64,000 nucleotides of DNA from Fibrisoma limi BUZ 3 (GTDB taxonomy: Bacteria > Bacteroidota > Bacteroidia > Cytophagales > Spirosomataceae). Location of the stretch: positions 1 to 64,000 of the forward strand of contig NZ_CAIT01000006.1 in assembly GCF_000296815.2 (NCBI RefSeq). The letters are read 5' to 3'. Positions 1-9,374 of this stretch are shown here, one piece after another. Positions within the stretch are counted from its first letter, which is position 1, and each line of letters begins with the position of its first letter. The notes beneath the pieces were generated by a model, which made no database searches, was not told the DNA's origin, and saw only the letters and a list, made by a program, of their open reading frames with translations. Made by a program: the position numbers and the translations under genes.

Positions 1-61
1 ATTTTTAGGGCCAATGACATCAGCGCTTGTTACCATGAAGTAGAATTCTCTTTTTCATAAT
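1..61 (-). pseudogene. 5' fragment of a DJ-1/PfpI-family gene, frameshifted copy, continues off the left edge
   Basis: This stretch repeats positions 1875-1934, the first ~20 codons of the intact DJ-1/PfpI gene at 1236-1931, with one extra base at position 41 and otherwise full identity; similarity stops just upstream of the start codon. Read on the minus strand it begins MKKRIL and then shifts frame, so the copy cannot encode the normal N-terminus. Whether the rest of a second gene lies to the left cannot be seen. It looks like the end of a partial tandem duplication that has begun to decay. Confidence 0.7.
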
Positions 62-165
62 AATAAAGAGTTAGAAATGGATTAGTGAAACATTATACTG
101 AATTACTAAAGACGTTCTCTAAACGTTCATAGAGCAATGTTCTGCCAGCTATCCAGAAAAGGAAC

Positions 166-804
166 TTAGTTAAACACCACGGCTGATCGCAGGAAAAATA
201 CAGTCGAATTGCCATTGAACCTGTCCCACTGATTTGTGTATAATAAATCGAAAGACAGTCGTGATTTTATCGTGAATAATACGCCCAACCCAGTTCTATT
301 TCTTGTAATAGTTTTACTGGTAAAATAAAACCAGAATTCTTCTAATAAATACGGACTGAACGTTAATTCCCGAACTATTACTTCGTAAAATAAACGAGTT
401 TTGTTCCGATCAAAGTGGTAACTATCTCGAATTGACCTGAACCGATTCCAAACAAGGTTTTGGTTTTCAATCAAGAATTTATGGACATGGAATTTTAGTG
501 TTATTCCATTCATCAGGGTAGATTCGTTGTTGTTCTGGCCAGGAAGTGCTAAAAACATATACCCTAAATTGACATTCAGCCAACGTCTGGCTTTTATCGT
601 TGAATTCGCATAGAGCAGCCCAATGACTAGCTGCGGGTTATAGCCCGGCTGCAAAGCAAAGACAGTCGAATCGACGGTTCTGTATTGTGCATAAGGCAGA
701 AACCATATAGCATACGACTCTGGCGACTGAGCTAAACAATTGATATTATAAACAGCACCTAAGTTTATCGTAAGCGATACAAAAAGGAGCAGATTGCATT
801 TCAT
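166..804 (-). CDS. Putative outer-membrane beta-barrel protein, DUF2490-like
   Basis: The product has 212 residues from the chosen start. A signal peptide of about 26 residues starts MKCNLLLF and ends near CLAQ. The mature part alternates aromatic and polar residues as in a small beta barrel, has NRF/NRT-type motifs (WNRFRS, TRNRTG) and ends with an aromatic residue followed by Asn. This resembles DUF2490 proteins, which are of unknown function and predicted to sit in the outer membrane. Two further in-frame ATG codons lie 24 and 30 bases upstream, but the chosen one places the hydrophobic signal next to the start. Base composition is AT-rich compared with genes to the right. The family assignment is tentative. 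Confidence 0.55.
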   Translation of the reverse strand: MKCNLLLFVSLTINLGAVYNINCLAQSPESYAIWFLPYAQYRTVDSTVFALQPGYNPQLVIGLLYANSTIKARRWLNVNLGYMFLALPGQNNNESTLMNGITLKFHVHKFLIENQNLVWNRFRSIRDSYHFDRNKTRLFYEVIVRELTFSPYLLEEFWFYFTSKTITRNRTGLGVLFTIKSRLSFDLLYTNQWDRFNGNSTVFFLRSAVVFN

Positions 805-1235
805 CTTGTCAATATTGCTTGCTGCCATTTTCATTGCTGAACAGCAGACGTAATCCGAATTAAATCTGGAGCTGTCCTTATATAGAAAGGGTCCTCGTTG
901 AGGATCGTAAGTAGTCGATTATACAGTCAGTAACTCAACCGATTCTACAATAACGGTGTAGTATATACGCAAACTGCTAGGTCAAGACATATCAAAAAGA
1001 GAAAGACCAATACTGTTAGCAAACGAAATTAGTTTACACACTATCAGTATGGCGCAAAGCATTTAAGTTAGGCTTACATTTAGCCTGTTCGCAGCGCAGA
1101 GAGTTGGCTAACCCGCAATCGTTATCATGGCTTCATTCATAGTCTAATGGTCGTTAAGGATGGCAAAAAGTGTTTACAAACTAGCCTTTTATCACCTCTT
1201 CTTCAAAGGATGGAGAAGAGGTGATAGGCTTTATG
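805..1235. other. Intergenic region with a hairpin next to the DJ-1/PfpI stop
   Basis: No convincing gene is seen in about 430 bases. The only clear structure is the hairpin at 1191-1225. An AT-rich TATATAC-containing stretch near 955-968 resembles one near 2095-2110; both lie upstream of minus-strand genes and might be promoter material. This resemblance is weak. Confidence 0.4.
1191..1225. terminator. Hairpin downstream of the DJ-1/PfpI gene
   Basis: ATCACCTCTTCT (1191-1202) pairs perfectly with AGAAGAGGTGAT (1214-1225) across an 11-base loop. AGCCT/AGGCT outside the stem can extend it past a short bulge. It lies about 10 bases beyond the stop of the minus-strand DJ-1/PfpI gene, so termination is the likely role, although no long U-tract follows. 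Confidence 0.55.
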
Positions 1236-1931
1236 TTAAGCTTTAGAAGATTCCAATACAGCAGCAGATTCTAAAATAGCGATTACCTTTTCAGCTACCC
1301 CCTGAGCAGAAGCCGGATTTTGCCCGGTTACCAGTCGGCCGTCGGTGATGCTATGTGGTTGCCAGGGGTCGACAGCACTATAGTCGGCCCCGCGCTCCTT
1401 TAATAAATCTTCCAATTCAAAAGGCACATCATCCTTGGCATAGCCCGCTTCCTCAGCCGCGCTGAAACCCGTTACATGTTTACCTTTCACCAGATACGAT
1501 CCATCTTTCAGCTTGACATTGCCCAGCGATACAGGCCCGTGGCAGACCGCACTCACCACTTTGCCGCTATCATAAAACGAAGCCAGAAGGTGCTGAACCG
1601 GTGGGTTGTCCGTCATATCGACGACCGGTCCCAGGCCGCCCGGAACAAACACGGCATCATAATCATCAATCGACACATTGTCAATGCTTTTGGTATTTTT
1701 CATTTTGATGAGTCCATCATCGTTTAGAAATGCCTGATTGATCGGATCGTCTAATTCCACCAGATCGATTGGCGCTTCTCCTCCTTTGACGCTATAGATG
1801 TCGATCTCATAGCCTTGCTTTTTAAAGGCTTCGTAGGGATGGGCCAACTCGGTAAGCAAGCTTCCGGTTTTACGATTTTTAGGGCCAATGACATCAGCGC
1901 TTGTTACCATGAAGAGAATTCTCTTTTTCAT
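1236..1931 (-). CDS. DJ-1/PfpI-family protein (type 1 glutamine amidotransferase-like)
   Basis: The 231-residue product has the single-domain flavodoxin-like fold expected for the DJ-1/PfpI superfamily. The nucleophile elbow reads AVCHGP, with the conserved Cys at residue 130 followed by His131, preceded by VFVPGGLGP (95-103). Relatives act as glyoxalase III/deglycase-type enzymes, chaperones or stress proteins; the substrate here cannot be told. The start MKKRILFMVT matches the family. An open frame runs 39 codons further upstream but looks non-coding. A hairpin follows the stop, and a broken copy of the first ~20 codons lies at the left edge of the window. Confidence 0.85.
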   Translation of the reverse strand: MKKRILFMVTSADVIGPKNRKTGSLLTELAHPYEAFKKQGYEIDIYSVKGGEAPIDLVELDDPINQAFLNDDGLIKMKNTKSIDNVSIDDYDAVFVPGGLGPVVDMTDNPPVQHLLASFYDSGKVVSAVCHGPVSLGNVKLKDGSYLVKGKHVTGFSAAEEAGYAKDDVPFELEDLLKERGADYSAVDPWQPHSITDGRLVTGQNPASAQGVAEKVIAILESAAVLESSKA

Positions 1932-2192
1932 AATTGAGAAATTTAAGTTGTTATAGATTACAGATTCACTCATTACTATTTTGCCCGTGAGAACAGGAAT
2001 CGATAGATGATGTTGCCTTAGAAGAGCAGGCTCTGAGTTCGTAAGCAACGCTTTTCACGGATGGAATAAGATTCATCACTACTCATGAACGGTAGTGTAT
2101 ATACGTATAACGTTAACTTCCTTACGAAAGACCTTTTCTTGCGATAGCCACTATTGAGTTTGGCAGAACGCAATTAGCATAACCCGACCAAA

Positions 2193-3032
2193 TCAGACTC
2201 TTTCGTTGAGCCAACGAATGACGTCCTTGATGATTATAGCATTATACTTGTCGTTGAGCAGATCATGATAATACCCTTCATATAGTTTGAGTTGCTTGTC
2301 CGTCGAAGAAGCATGATCCATAAAGTATTGGCTACCACTGGGCATCGTGGCTTTGTCGGCGGTACCGTGAAGGATCAGCAGCGGAAGTTTAATGGATGGC
2401 ATTTCCGATTTTAAAAACGAGGCCGCCAATAAGAGTTGCTGCATTGTCCGTGCCGGTTGCTTTTCGTTTTCCAGCAGCGGGTCGTTATTCATTGTATCCA
2501 CATTAGCCTTGTCACGGGAAAAATCTTCATTTTTCAACCTGATCAGCCTCGTATGCGGAATGATAGTACCCAGGAACTTGATCAATGCCAGGGCAAAGCC
2601 AGGGGCAGGAATCTGAAACGCGAAGCTTTCGGAAATAAGTCCAGTTAGCTTACTCTGGTTACCTACCGTATAAACTGAAGCAAATACCCCGCCCGCACTA
2701 TGGCCTAATAAAAAAATTGCAAGGGTTGGATACGTTGATCTGACAATGTCTACCAACAAATCTATATCACCGACTATATCATGATAATCAGCAATGTAAT
2801 ACCGTTCGCCCTCCGACATTCCTCGGCCCCGAAGATCCATTGCGAAAACATCATATCCGTTTTCTGTTAGCTGTGACGCAAACTTTTCATAATAGCCGCT
2901 GTGGGAATTCAAACCGTGAATGATCACGACTATACCGTTCGGTTCGTTCCTTGTAGTCCAGGTTCTATAAAAAATAGCCTGTCCTTCACTGTTGCGGAAA
3001 ACGGATGTCGTCTGGGCTTTTCTTGAATTCAT
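2193..3032 (-). CDS. Alpha/beta hydrolase, monoacylglycerol lipase/lysophospholipase type
   Basis: The 279-residue protein is a full-length serine hydrolase of the Hydrolase_4 (S33-like) group. The oxyanion motif HGLNSHSG starts at residue 39, the nucleophile Ser112 lies in GHSAGG, the acid is the Asp in LHGTADK (about 227) and the catalytic His is in EGYYHDLLND (about 256). The segment DLRGRGMSEG is typical of monoglyceride lipases. No signal peptide is seen, so it is probably cytoplasmic and acts on lysophospholipids or monoacylglycerols. It stands alone, 256 bases from the response regulator gene. Confidence 0.85.
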   Translation of the reverse strand: MNSRKAQTTSVFRNSEGQAIFYRTWTTRNEPNGIVVIIHGLNSHSGYYEKFASQLTENGYDVFAMDLRGRGMSEGERYYIADYHDIVGDIDLLVDIVRSTYPTLAIFLLGHSAGGVFASVYTVGNQSKLTGLISESFAFQIPAPGFALALIKFLGTIIPHTRLIRLKNEDFSRDKANVDTMNNDPLLENEKQPARTMQQLLLAASFLKSEMPSIKLPLLILHGTADKATMPSGSQYFMDHASSTDKQLKLYEGYYHDLLNDKYNAIIIKDVIRWLNERV

Positions 3033-3288
3033 GAAACTCCTTGTCTACAGCTTGAACCATCCTTTCATTGATAAATTAGCTGAAAACAATTTCGTGCCAT
3101 TAAATCCTCACAAAGAGAGAAAGCTTAAAAAATTAACATAACCAACTGAATATCAAAGGTATTTATATCACACCGTCATTTATACAATAGAAAATGAAAC
3201 CTTTTCGCTCCACTATTTTTGGAGGCACTACGATCCGACTCCTAAACTTTTGGAGGTGATGTGGTTGAGCAAAGCCAATTTGGTCGTG

Positions 3289-5259
3289 CTAAGTGCCCAA
3301 ATCCTCGCGCTGAATGCCCAACTTAGCTAGTCTAGCTTCCAGGGTTGTCGGCTTTATATTTAGTAATTCGGCGGCCCCATTGGCCCCGCGGATTAGGCCT
3401 TTCGTTTTTTTGAGCACGGAAATAAGATAGTCCCTTTCTGTTTCGCGCTGAATGCGCCGAACATCCCCGAGGGTTTCGATCGCTACCTTGTTGGGTACCT
3501 TATCAGCTGTACCCGAGAGACTTTGCTTTAACTCCAGTTCAGATTTACCGTCATTGAGGATCACTGAGCGCTCTAGTACATTTTCGAGTTCACGAATATT
3601 TCCTGGCCAGGTATACCTCTGCAATTCGTCTATCATGGATTGTGATATACCGTTGAAATCCTTGTTGAACTCGTTGCAGAACCGGTTGGCAAAATAAACC
3701 GCCAGTGCCAGTATATCACTTTTTCGTTCGCGAAGGGGCGGTAAGGTTATCGGAAAAACGTTTAAGCGATAATAAAGGTCAAGCCTGAAGCGGCCTTCGG
3801 CAACTTCACGTTCCAGATTTCGGTTCGTAGCGGTTACAATACGAACATCGACTTTCCTGGGCGATTTGCCTCCTACGGGGTCAATTTCCTTTTCCTGTAA
3901 AACCCGCAACAGTCGAACCTGCATGTCCAATGGCATTTCGCCAATCTCGTCTAAAAACAGCGTTCCCCCATCAGCTTGCTCAAATTTCCCTTTCCTCTTT
4001 TCAATAGCGCCGGTAAATGCGCCTTTCTCATGACCAAATAGTTCTGATTCGATCAGGGACGCCGGAATAGACGCACAGTTTACCCTGATGAATGGTCCAT
4101 CTTTCCGCGCAGAGAGGGAGTGAATGGCCTGTGCTATGCTTTCTTTTCCGGTACCACTTTCTCCAAGAATGAGTACTGACGTGTTATACGGTGCGACTTG
4201 TGCTACAAGATCTAAGGCGGCTAGTAAAAGCGGATGCTTCCCGATAATGCTTTTGAATTCGGGAATAGAGCCTTGATTATGTGTGGTGCGATCGTGCTTT
4301 CCAGAGGCAGATAGTCGTATGGTGGGCGGGGAAGATAAGTCGGAATGAACTAATTTTTCAGTAGCCTTGGTCAAGCTGCTTACAAAACCGGTCAATATGG
4401 CCAAGTGACTTTGCATATAGATATCACGCCGACGACTATAAAAAGAGTAGTGAACCCACGATCCATTGCTAAGCGCGACTGGAAATACCAGATAAGATTC
4501 GAAATTGTACGCGTTTAGCCAAATCGTTTGCAGCGGAGTAACGAGGACAGCATCTTTCGTTGCTCCATTATTATAAGTGGCTACATGGGTATCTGTATTA
4601 CCGTTTTCGATTAATGTGGCTAAGGAGTCACTTCTTAAACCTGAAATAGTTAGTAGCTCATCCTTACCGATGAACTGATAGTCATCAAATCCGACTCGTA
4701 AATAGCCGTAATCATCAAACCGGGAAGCCGTAAGTGGTCTGGTTCCGCATACGATGAGATCAAAGGGTATAAACGTTCGAATAGCTCGGGCAATCGTCAA
4801 AAACGTCTGCTTACCATCTGATACGTCAAGGCTAATTTCCAAAAGTTGCCGTTCCAGAAGTGCTTCTTGCCGTAATTTTGATTCGAGCCTGTTCTTGTGG
4901 AGATACACCGCAATATCCAAAGCCACTAGCAGATCTTTCTCTCTGAATGGCTTGACGAGAAAGCCATAGGGTTCCGTTTTTTTCGCTTCTTCCAATACCT
5001 TTTGACTCGAATTGGCGGATAAGTAAACAAAGGCAATATGTTCAGCTTTTAGTTTGCGGGCCAGATCAATGCCCGACTCGCTTCCATTTAATCGGATATC
5101 CAGCAATACAAGGTCATGTTTATCTTTTTGTAAAATGGCATAGGCTTCCTCAGCCGAAGTGGCGATACTACTCACGCGGTATCCAGCCTGCTTTAACAGG
5201 ATACGGAGCGAATTGGCTACCACAAACTCATCTTCAACAATCAGTATCTTGGCGCTCAT
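3289..5259 (-). CDS. Sigma54-dependent response regulator (REC-GAF-AAA+-Fis HTH)
   Basis: The 656-residue protein has a receiver domain at residues 1-120 with phosphoacceptor Asp54 (LVLLDIR), a GAF-like sensory region at about 140-290, and a sigma54 activator AAA+ domain with Walker A GESGTGKE near 365, the GAFTGA loop near 413 and Walker B GGTLFLDEIGE near 433. A Fis-type helix-turn-helix occupies about 615-650. GAFTGA means it remodels sigma54 RNA polymerase. The start codon overlaps the last bases of the upstream kinase gene (ATGA arrangement), so the two are co-translated and almost certainly a cognate pair. The target genes are unknown. Confidence 0.92.
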   Translation of the reverse strand: MSAKILIVEDEFVVANSLRILLKQAGYRVSSIATSAEEAYAILQKDKHDLVLLDIRLNGSESGIDLARKLKAEHIAFVYLSANSSQKVLEEAKKTEPYGFLVKPFREKDLLVALDIAVYLHKNRLESKLRQEALLERQLLEISLDVSDGKQTFLTIARAIRTFIPFDLIVCGTRPLTASRFDDYGYLRVGFDDYQFIGKDELLTISGLRSDSLATLIENGNTDTHVATYNNGATKDAVLVTPLQTIWLNAYNFESYLVFPVALSNGSWVHYSFYSRRRDIYMQSHLAILTGFVSSLTKATEKLVHSDLSSPPTIRLSASGKHDRTTHNQGSIPEFKSIIGKHPLLLAALDLVAQVAPYNTSVLILGESGTGKESIAQAIHSLSARKDGPFIRVNCASIPASLIESELFGHEKGAFTGAIEKRKGKFEQADGGTLFLDEIGEMPLDMQVRLLRVLQEKEIDPVGGKSPRKVDVRIVTATNRNLEREVAEGRFRLDLYYRLNVFPITLPPLRERKSDILALAVYFANRFCNEFNKDFNGISQSMIDELQRYTWPGNIRELENVLERSVILNDGKSELELKQSLSGTADKVPNKVAIETLGDVRRIQRETERDYLISVLKKTKGLIRGANGAAELLNIKPTTLEARLAKLGIQREDLGT

Positions 5260-7769
5260 AACTGTTGGTTAGGAAATTTTTCGGGCAAGCTTGTCTCTGA
5301 ATAATGTCTGCTTAAAGGAATAAACCGGACAGTAACAAGCACACCGTTATCGCTTTCAATCGTGAAAAAACCATTCAATTGCCTGGCAAGTCCCTGCATA
5401 AGTTCAAGTCCCAGCGAATTATACTCCTTTGTGTCAAGGCCTTCTGGCAAGCCAATGCCATTATCCGCTATTTTTAGTACTAAAAAGTTCGGTCCGTCCT
5501 CTCGAAGTTCTAGACTCACAATCCCTTTTTGCCCACTTAGAAAAGCATGCTTTATGGTGTTGACAATACTTTCGGTGATGATCAAACCCAAGGGAATTGC
5601 CTGAGCTACATCAAGAGATAGTACCTCAATAGTCTGTTTAAACGTAATCTGGCCTCCCTCATCGAAACTTTCCTGCAAGTAACTTATCAGTTCATTGATG
5701 TATTCGGGCATGGCGATACTGGAGGTATTTTCGTCCTGGTAAAGCTTTTGATGAATTAAGGCCATAGCCTGCATCCGGCGAAGGCTGTCCTTTACGGCCA
5801 GTTTAGCTGTTTCGTCTTGCAAATACACCGATTGCGAATAAAGTAAGCTCGTTACCATCTGAAGATTGTTTTTAACCCGGTGATGAACTTCCTTCAACAA
5901 CCATTCTTTTTCTTTGAGGAGTTTGTCCTGTTCAGTAGTGAGTGTTTCCAGAAAACTATTTTTTTGATCCAGTTCTCGCTGATTTGCGACAAGTTTGCTG
6001 TTTGTTTTTTGTTTAATCAGATACCGGTTGAATAATAGCGCGATAATAATTAGCAGGAGCACCAAACCAGCCAAGACGATATTCCGAGTCCGGTGCGCCT
6101 GCTCAGTCCTCAAACGCTCCAATTGATTCTGGCTATTCAATAATTGGATGTTTTTATCTTTTTTCTCAGCCTCATACTTCACCAATAACTCTTCTGCTCG
6201 TTTCCGCTGGTCATAGCTAAACACTGAGTCGGTGAACTCATAACTATGCTTAAGGTGCCGGATCGCGTCCAGATGACGCCCCTCCATGGAATCAATTTTG
6301 AACAGATTATAATAATAATTGTCCTTAGCTACGATATCGAATGCAGATGTATAGTCTTTTCCCCGCTCGAGATAGTTTCGGGCCTGCCTAGTTTTGCCAA
6401 TTGTTCGATAAAAGGTAGAAATTTGAAAATAGGCCGCCGGAAATTCGTCATGGATGTATTCCACCGGAAAATTTTCCGCCATAGTCAGAAAGACCTGGTA
6501 GTTGCTTTCCGCGAGACTGCTCTTCTTTAAATTAGCATACGTCGTGCCCAGCAGAAAGGCAAAGTGCATCTTGTCGAAGTAAGAGTTGGGCGGATACTTC
6601 CGTTTTGCTTCTTTAAGCAGGGGCAAAGCCTCTTTTGCCCTACCCATCTTATTCAGCATTAGCACTTTGCCGATCACGGCTCTATACCAAAATAACCTCG
6701 TTTCGAGTGTCCTATTTTCCAATCCTTTATCGTACCAGGTAAGGGCTTCATCCAATTTATGCAGTCGTTCATAGACAAGTCCCCTTCGCGTATAGAAGTA
6801 ACTAATAAAGGTAGAATCGGCTTTGGAAGATACGCTTGCCAAACTTTTGTTGGAGTAGGATAATGCATCGGTAAGTGCTCCTTTTCGATAAGCCAACCAA
6901 GATAATGCATCGTTGGGGTATTGCTGATGCCGAAAGTTTATTTGGGCTTGAAGTTTGACAATCGTACGCAAATACTTTTCAGCAACATCATACTTTTTGG
7001 CAACAAAGTATTCTATGTTTATTAGAGATAAGGTTTCAATTTCTTTGTCTTTCGCATTTACTTTTCTGAAAATAGAAAGGGCTTTTTCAAATTTTTTAAG
7101 CCTTTCAGGGTCTCCGTAAGGCAATAGTTCTCCGGCACGCAATAGGAGCCTGGCCGATGCGAGTAGGTTCCCTGATCGATCACATAAGGTTATTAGTTCA
7201 TCAAATACCTTCTGGCCTTCAGCCGAAAGACCGGTTTGATGAAGACAATGAGCCCGCAGAGCCATACTCTCCACTTGCCACTTGATGGGTGCTTTCTTAC
7301 TGAGTAATAAAGCTTCGTTGATGTAATTTGAGGCCTGATCAAGATCTGCTTTTTCAGCACCTTGTTTGAACACGAAATAACGACCAAAGTCCAACAACAA
7401 CCAAAATCGTGCCTCCTGACGCTGCTTGCTAAGCAATGCCTGGGCTTCCATTATTTTTCCGGCGTCCAGCAACCTGGTTACCGCTGAGTTTTTTCCGTCT
7501 CCGTCATTATATCCTTCATTATAGGCGAGCAGAGGACTTAACTGATACACTCTGCAAGGTATGCGAATGGCGCTGTCCATATCGATCTGTCCCTGGCTAA
7601 CGGTATGGATATATTGCGCTGTAATCCGGATTAACAGTCGCTGTCTGGCTACGTCGCTATACACCGCACTATCAGGTTGCGCATTGGCAACATATCCGTG
7701 TATGGCATAGATGACTACTAAACCTAATATGATCTTACCAAGAGGTGTAAGGAGGTACTTACATTCCAT
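5256..7769 (-). CDS. TPR-containing membrane sensor histidine kinase (HisKA_2)
   Basis: The product has 837 residues from the chosen ATG; nine codons upstream another ATG is possible. An N-terminal signal/membrane segment (about 6-28) is followed by a long alpha-helical tetratricopeptide-like region (about 90-520, predicted periplasmic), a membrane helix at about 560-581, a coiled segment, a HisKA_2-type phosphoacceptor helix EVHHRVKNNLQ near 628 and a HATPase domain with N-box near 733 and DNGIGLPEG near 770. The kinase would sense an unknown signal through its TPR region and phosphorylate the response regulator encoded immediately downstream with a 4-base overlap. Confidence 0.92.
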   Translation of the reverse strand: MECKYLLTPLGKIILGLVVIYAIHGYVANAQPDSAVYSDVARQRLLIRITAQYIHTVSQGQIDMDSAIRIPCRVYQLSPLLAYNEGYNDGDGKNSAVTRLLDAGKIMEAQALLSKQRQEARFWLLLDFGRYFVFKQGAEKADLDQASNYINEALLLSKKAPIKWQVESMALRAHCLHQTGLSAEGQKVFDELITLCDRSGNLLASARLLLRAGELLPYGDPERLKKFEKALSIFRKVNAKDKEIETLSLINIEYFVAKKYDVAEKYLRTIVKLQAQINFRHQQYPNDALSWLAYRKGALTDALSYSNKSLASVSSKADSTFISYFYTRRGLVYERLHKLDEALTWYDKGLENRTLETRLFWYRAVIGKVLMLNKMGRAKEALPLLKEAKRKYPPNSYFDKMHFAFLLGTTYANLKKSSLAESNYQVFLTMAENFPVEYIHDEFPAAYFQISTFYRTIGKTRQARNYLERGKDYTSAFDIVAKDNYYYNLFKIDSMEGRHLDAIRHLKHSYEFTDSVFSYDQRKRAEELLVKYEAEKKDKNIQLLNSQNQLERLRTEQAHRTRNIVLAGLVLLLIIIALLFNRYLIKQKTNSKLVANQRELDQKNSFLETLTTEQDKLLKEKEWLLKEVHHRVKNNLQMVTSLLYSQSVYLQDETAKLAVKDSLRRMQAMALIHQKLYQDENTSSIAMPEYINELISYLQESFDEGGQITFKQTIEVLSLDVAQAIPLGLIITESIVNTIKHAFLSGQKGIVSLELREDGPNFLVLKIADNGIGLPEGLDTKEYNSLGLELMQGLARQLNGFFTIESDNGVLVTVRFIPLSRHYSETSLPEKFPNQQL

Positions 7770-7965
7770 AAAATGGGTATAATTATGTCGATACAATCAT
7801 CGACTGTCTCAATATCAATTCCGTAGCTTCAGTATTGTGATAAAGTTAATGACTAAATAGACAAATAGTAATTTGGATATTCTCCGTTTCATATAATACT
7901 CCCTAATACCTGGACAGGTAGGATAACTTGAAACAGTTAACTTTATACCTACAAAATGTCTAATA

Positions 7966-8090
7966 ATGGCCAATCCCCTCCGACGCATCCACGATGCCCA
8001 CTTCAAAACCAAACGGGGCCGCCCGGCGGTCGTCCTCGAAGCTCTCAAAGGACACAAGACGCTTGCTCAACTCAGCAGTGGACTTGCTAC
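7966..8090 (+). pseudogene. N-terminal remnant of an IS3-family transposase orfA, different from the adjacent IS
   Basis: The reading frame starts MANPLRRIHDAHFKTK and continues VVLEALKGHKTLAQLSS, typical of the N-terminal helix-turn-helix of an IS3-group OrfA. Five extra residues (RGRPA, encoded by a GC-rich 15-base stretch around 8014-8028) sit between the two conserved parts. Similarity stops at about 8080, where the flank of the neighbouring IS begins. It is a truncated remnant and cannot be functional. Confidence 0.65.
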
Positions 8091-8146
8091 ATTTGACTGT
8101 AGGGATTTTTTAGGCAGATTTGAACATATTCTTAAATCTGACTCTT

Positions 8147-8461
8147 ATGAAAAGACGCGTTTTTGATGAAACCTTCAGACAGATGGCCCGCCCCGGCGTA
8201 CCGGTCGATTTGTCATACGCAAAAGGATCGGTTCGCGAAGCGGCCGAAGAACTGGGGATCGATTCGGGCAGAATCAGTAAATGGCGACAACGAGATAACA
8301 AATCTGCCCCGTCAGGCAAAGCAAATACAGATCTGACTGACGAGCAAAAGCAAATTCGCCAGCTTCAAAAACAACTTAAAGAAGCTCAGTTAGAACGCGA
8401 TATATTAAAAAAGGCGGTCAGCATCTTTTCCAGGGGCGACGGGAGATATTCCGATTTATAA
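8147..8461 (+). CDS. IS3-family transposase OrfA (helix-turn-helix subunit)
   Basis: The 104-residue protein begins MKRRVFDETF, has a helix-turn-helix (SVREAAEELGIDSGRISKWR) that would bind the IS ends, and a C-terminal leucine-zipper-like helix (QIRQLQKQLKEAQLERDIL). The slippery A6G at 8407-8413 sits near its end, where IS3 elements use a -1 ribosomal frameshift to make the OrfAB transposase; the downstream orfB lies in the -1 frame, as expected. orfA itself is complete, but no functional transposase can result because orfB is disrupted. Confidence 0.8.
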   Translation: MKRRVFDETFRQMARPGVPVDLSYAKGSVREAAEELGIDSGRISKWRQRDNKSAPSGKANTDLTDEQKQIRQLQKQLKEAQLERDILKKAVSIFSRGDGRYSDL

Positions 8462-8493
8462 AGGAACACGCCAATCAGTTTTCCGTTGAAAGG

Positions 8494-9374
8494 ATGTGTA
8501 AAGTGCTTAAGGTGAGTGTAAGTGGCTATTACTATTGGCTCAAACATCCAATCGGAGCCCGCCAACATAAGACCCAACAGTTATTGATTCAAATTCAACA
8601 GGTTTACGATCGCAGTCAATCGCGTTATGGCAGTCCGCGCATTACCGATGACCTTAACGAATCAGGTGTGAAGGTATCTCGTAATCGAGTAGCCAGATTA
8701 ATGAAAAAAGCGAGCCTCAAAAGCATTATGTATAAAAAATACCACGTGCAAACCACAGACTCGAAGCATGATTATCCAGTAGCTAGCAATCTGTTGAATA
8801 GAGAGTTTTCAGCCGACAAGCCTGGTCAAAATCGGAGCGCCGAAGCGATGGGTGTCTGATATTACCTACATCCGGACCGGCGAAGGCTGGTTATACTTGA
8901 CAGGGCTATTTTAGATTTAGCTGATAGAAAGGTGGTGGGCTGGGCCTTGAGTGATACGTTGAAAGCAGTTGATACCAGCATTGCGGCTTTTCAAATGGCT
9001 CTGAAAAATAGACCGCTAGCTGGTGAACTACTTTTTCATTCTGATCGGGCCGGGCGGCCGGTGCCGTGTACAATATGCCTGCATTGAATTTCGGGATCAA
9101 TTGAAGGACTTACCCATCTTGCAAAGTATGAGCCGAAAAGGGAACTGCTGGGACAATGCCGTGGCCGAAAGTTTTCGCTTCGGCGATCCGATTCAAAACG
9201 CTGAAATGTGAGATGGTTAATCAAGTTTATTTTGAAACACGGCACCAGGCGAAGTTGGCTACATTTGAATACATTGAGGGTTGGTATAATCGTCAGCGGA
9301 AACATTCAACGCTTGATTTCCAAACTCCTTTTCAATGCGAATCTTATTTTTTCACCAGTTCAATGGCTGCTTGA
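8494..9374 (+). pseudogene. IS3-family transposase orfB, multiply frameshifted
   Basis: The catalytic DDE (rve) subunit can be followed in pieces: MCKVLKVSVSGYYYW and the HTH_21-type region to about 8829, WVSDITY and RTGEGWLYLT, then [48 protein letters not shown] and the C-terminal GWYNRQRKHSTLDF. The pieces lie in different frames because of extra bases near 8830-8845, 8903-8905, 9047-9063 and 9175-9194. All the disruptions I could place add bases and none clearly removes bases. The first break gives a stop at about 8859. The open frame also extends upstream of 8494 to the slippery site. Confidence 0.8.

Noticed and set aside
8829-8848. Sequencing adapter left in the assembly
   Set aside because: The string shares only a short ATCGGA-type core with common adapters and is present in two different inverted copies with one mismatch; full adapter sequence is absent.
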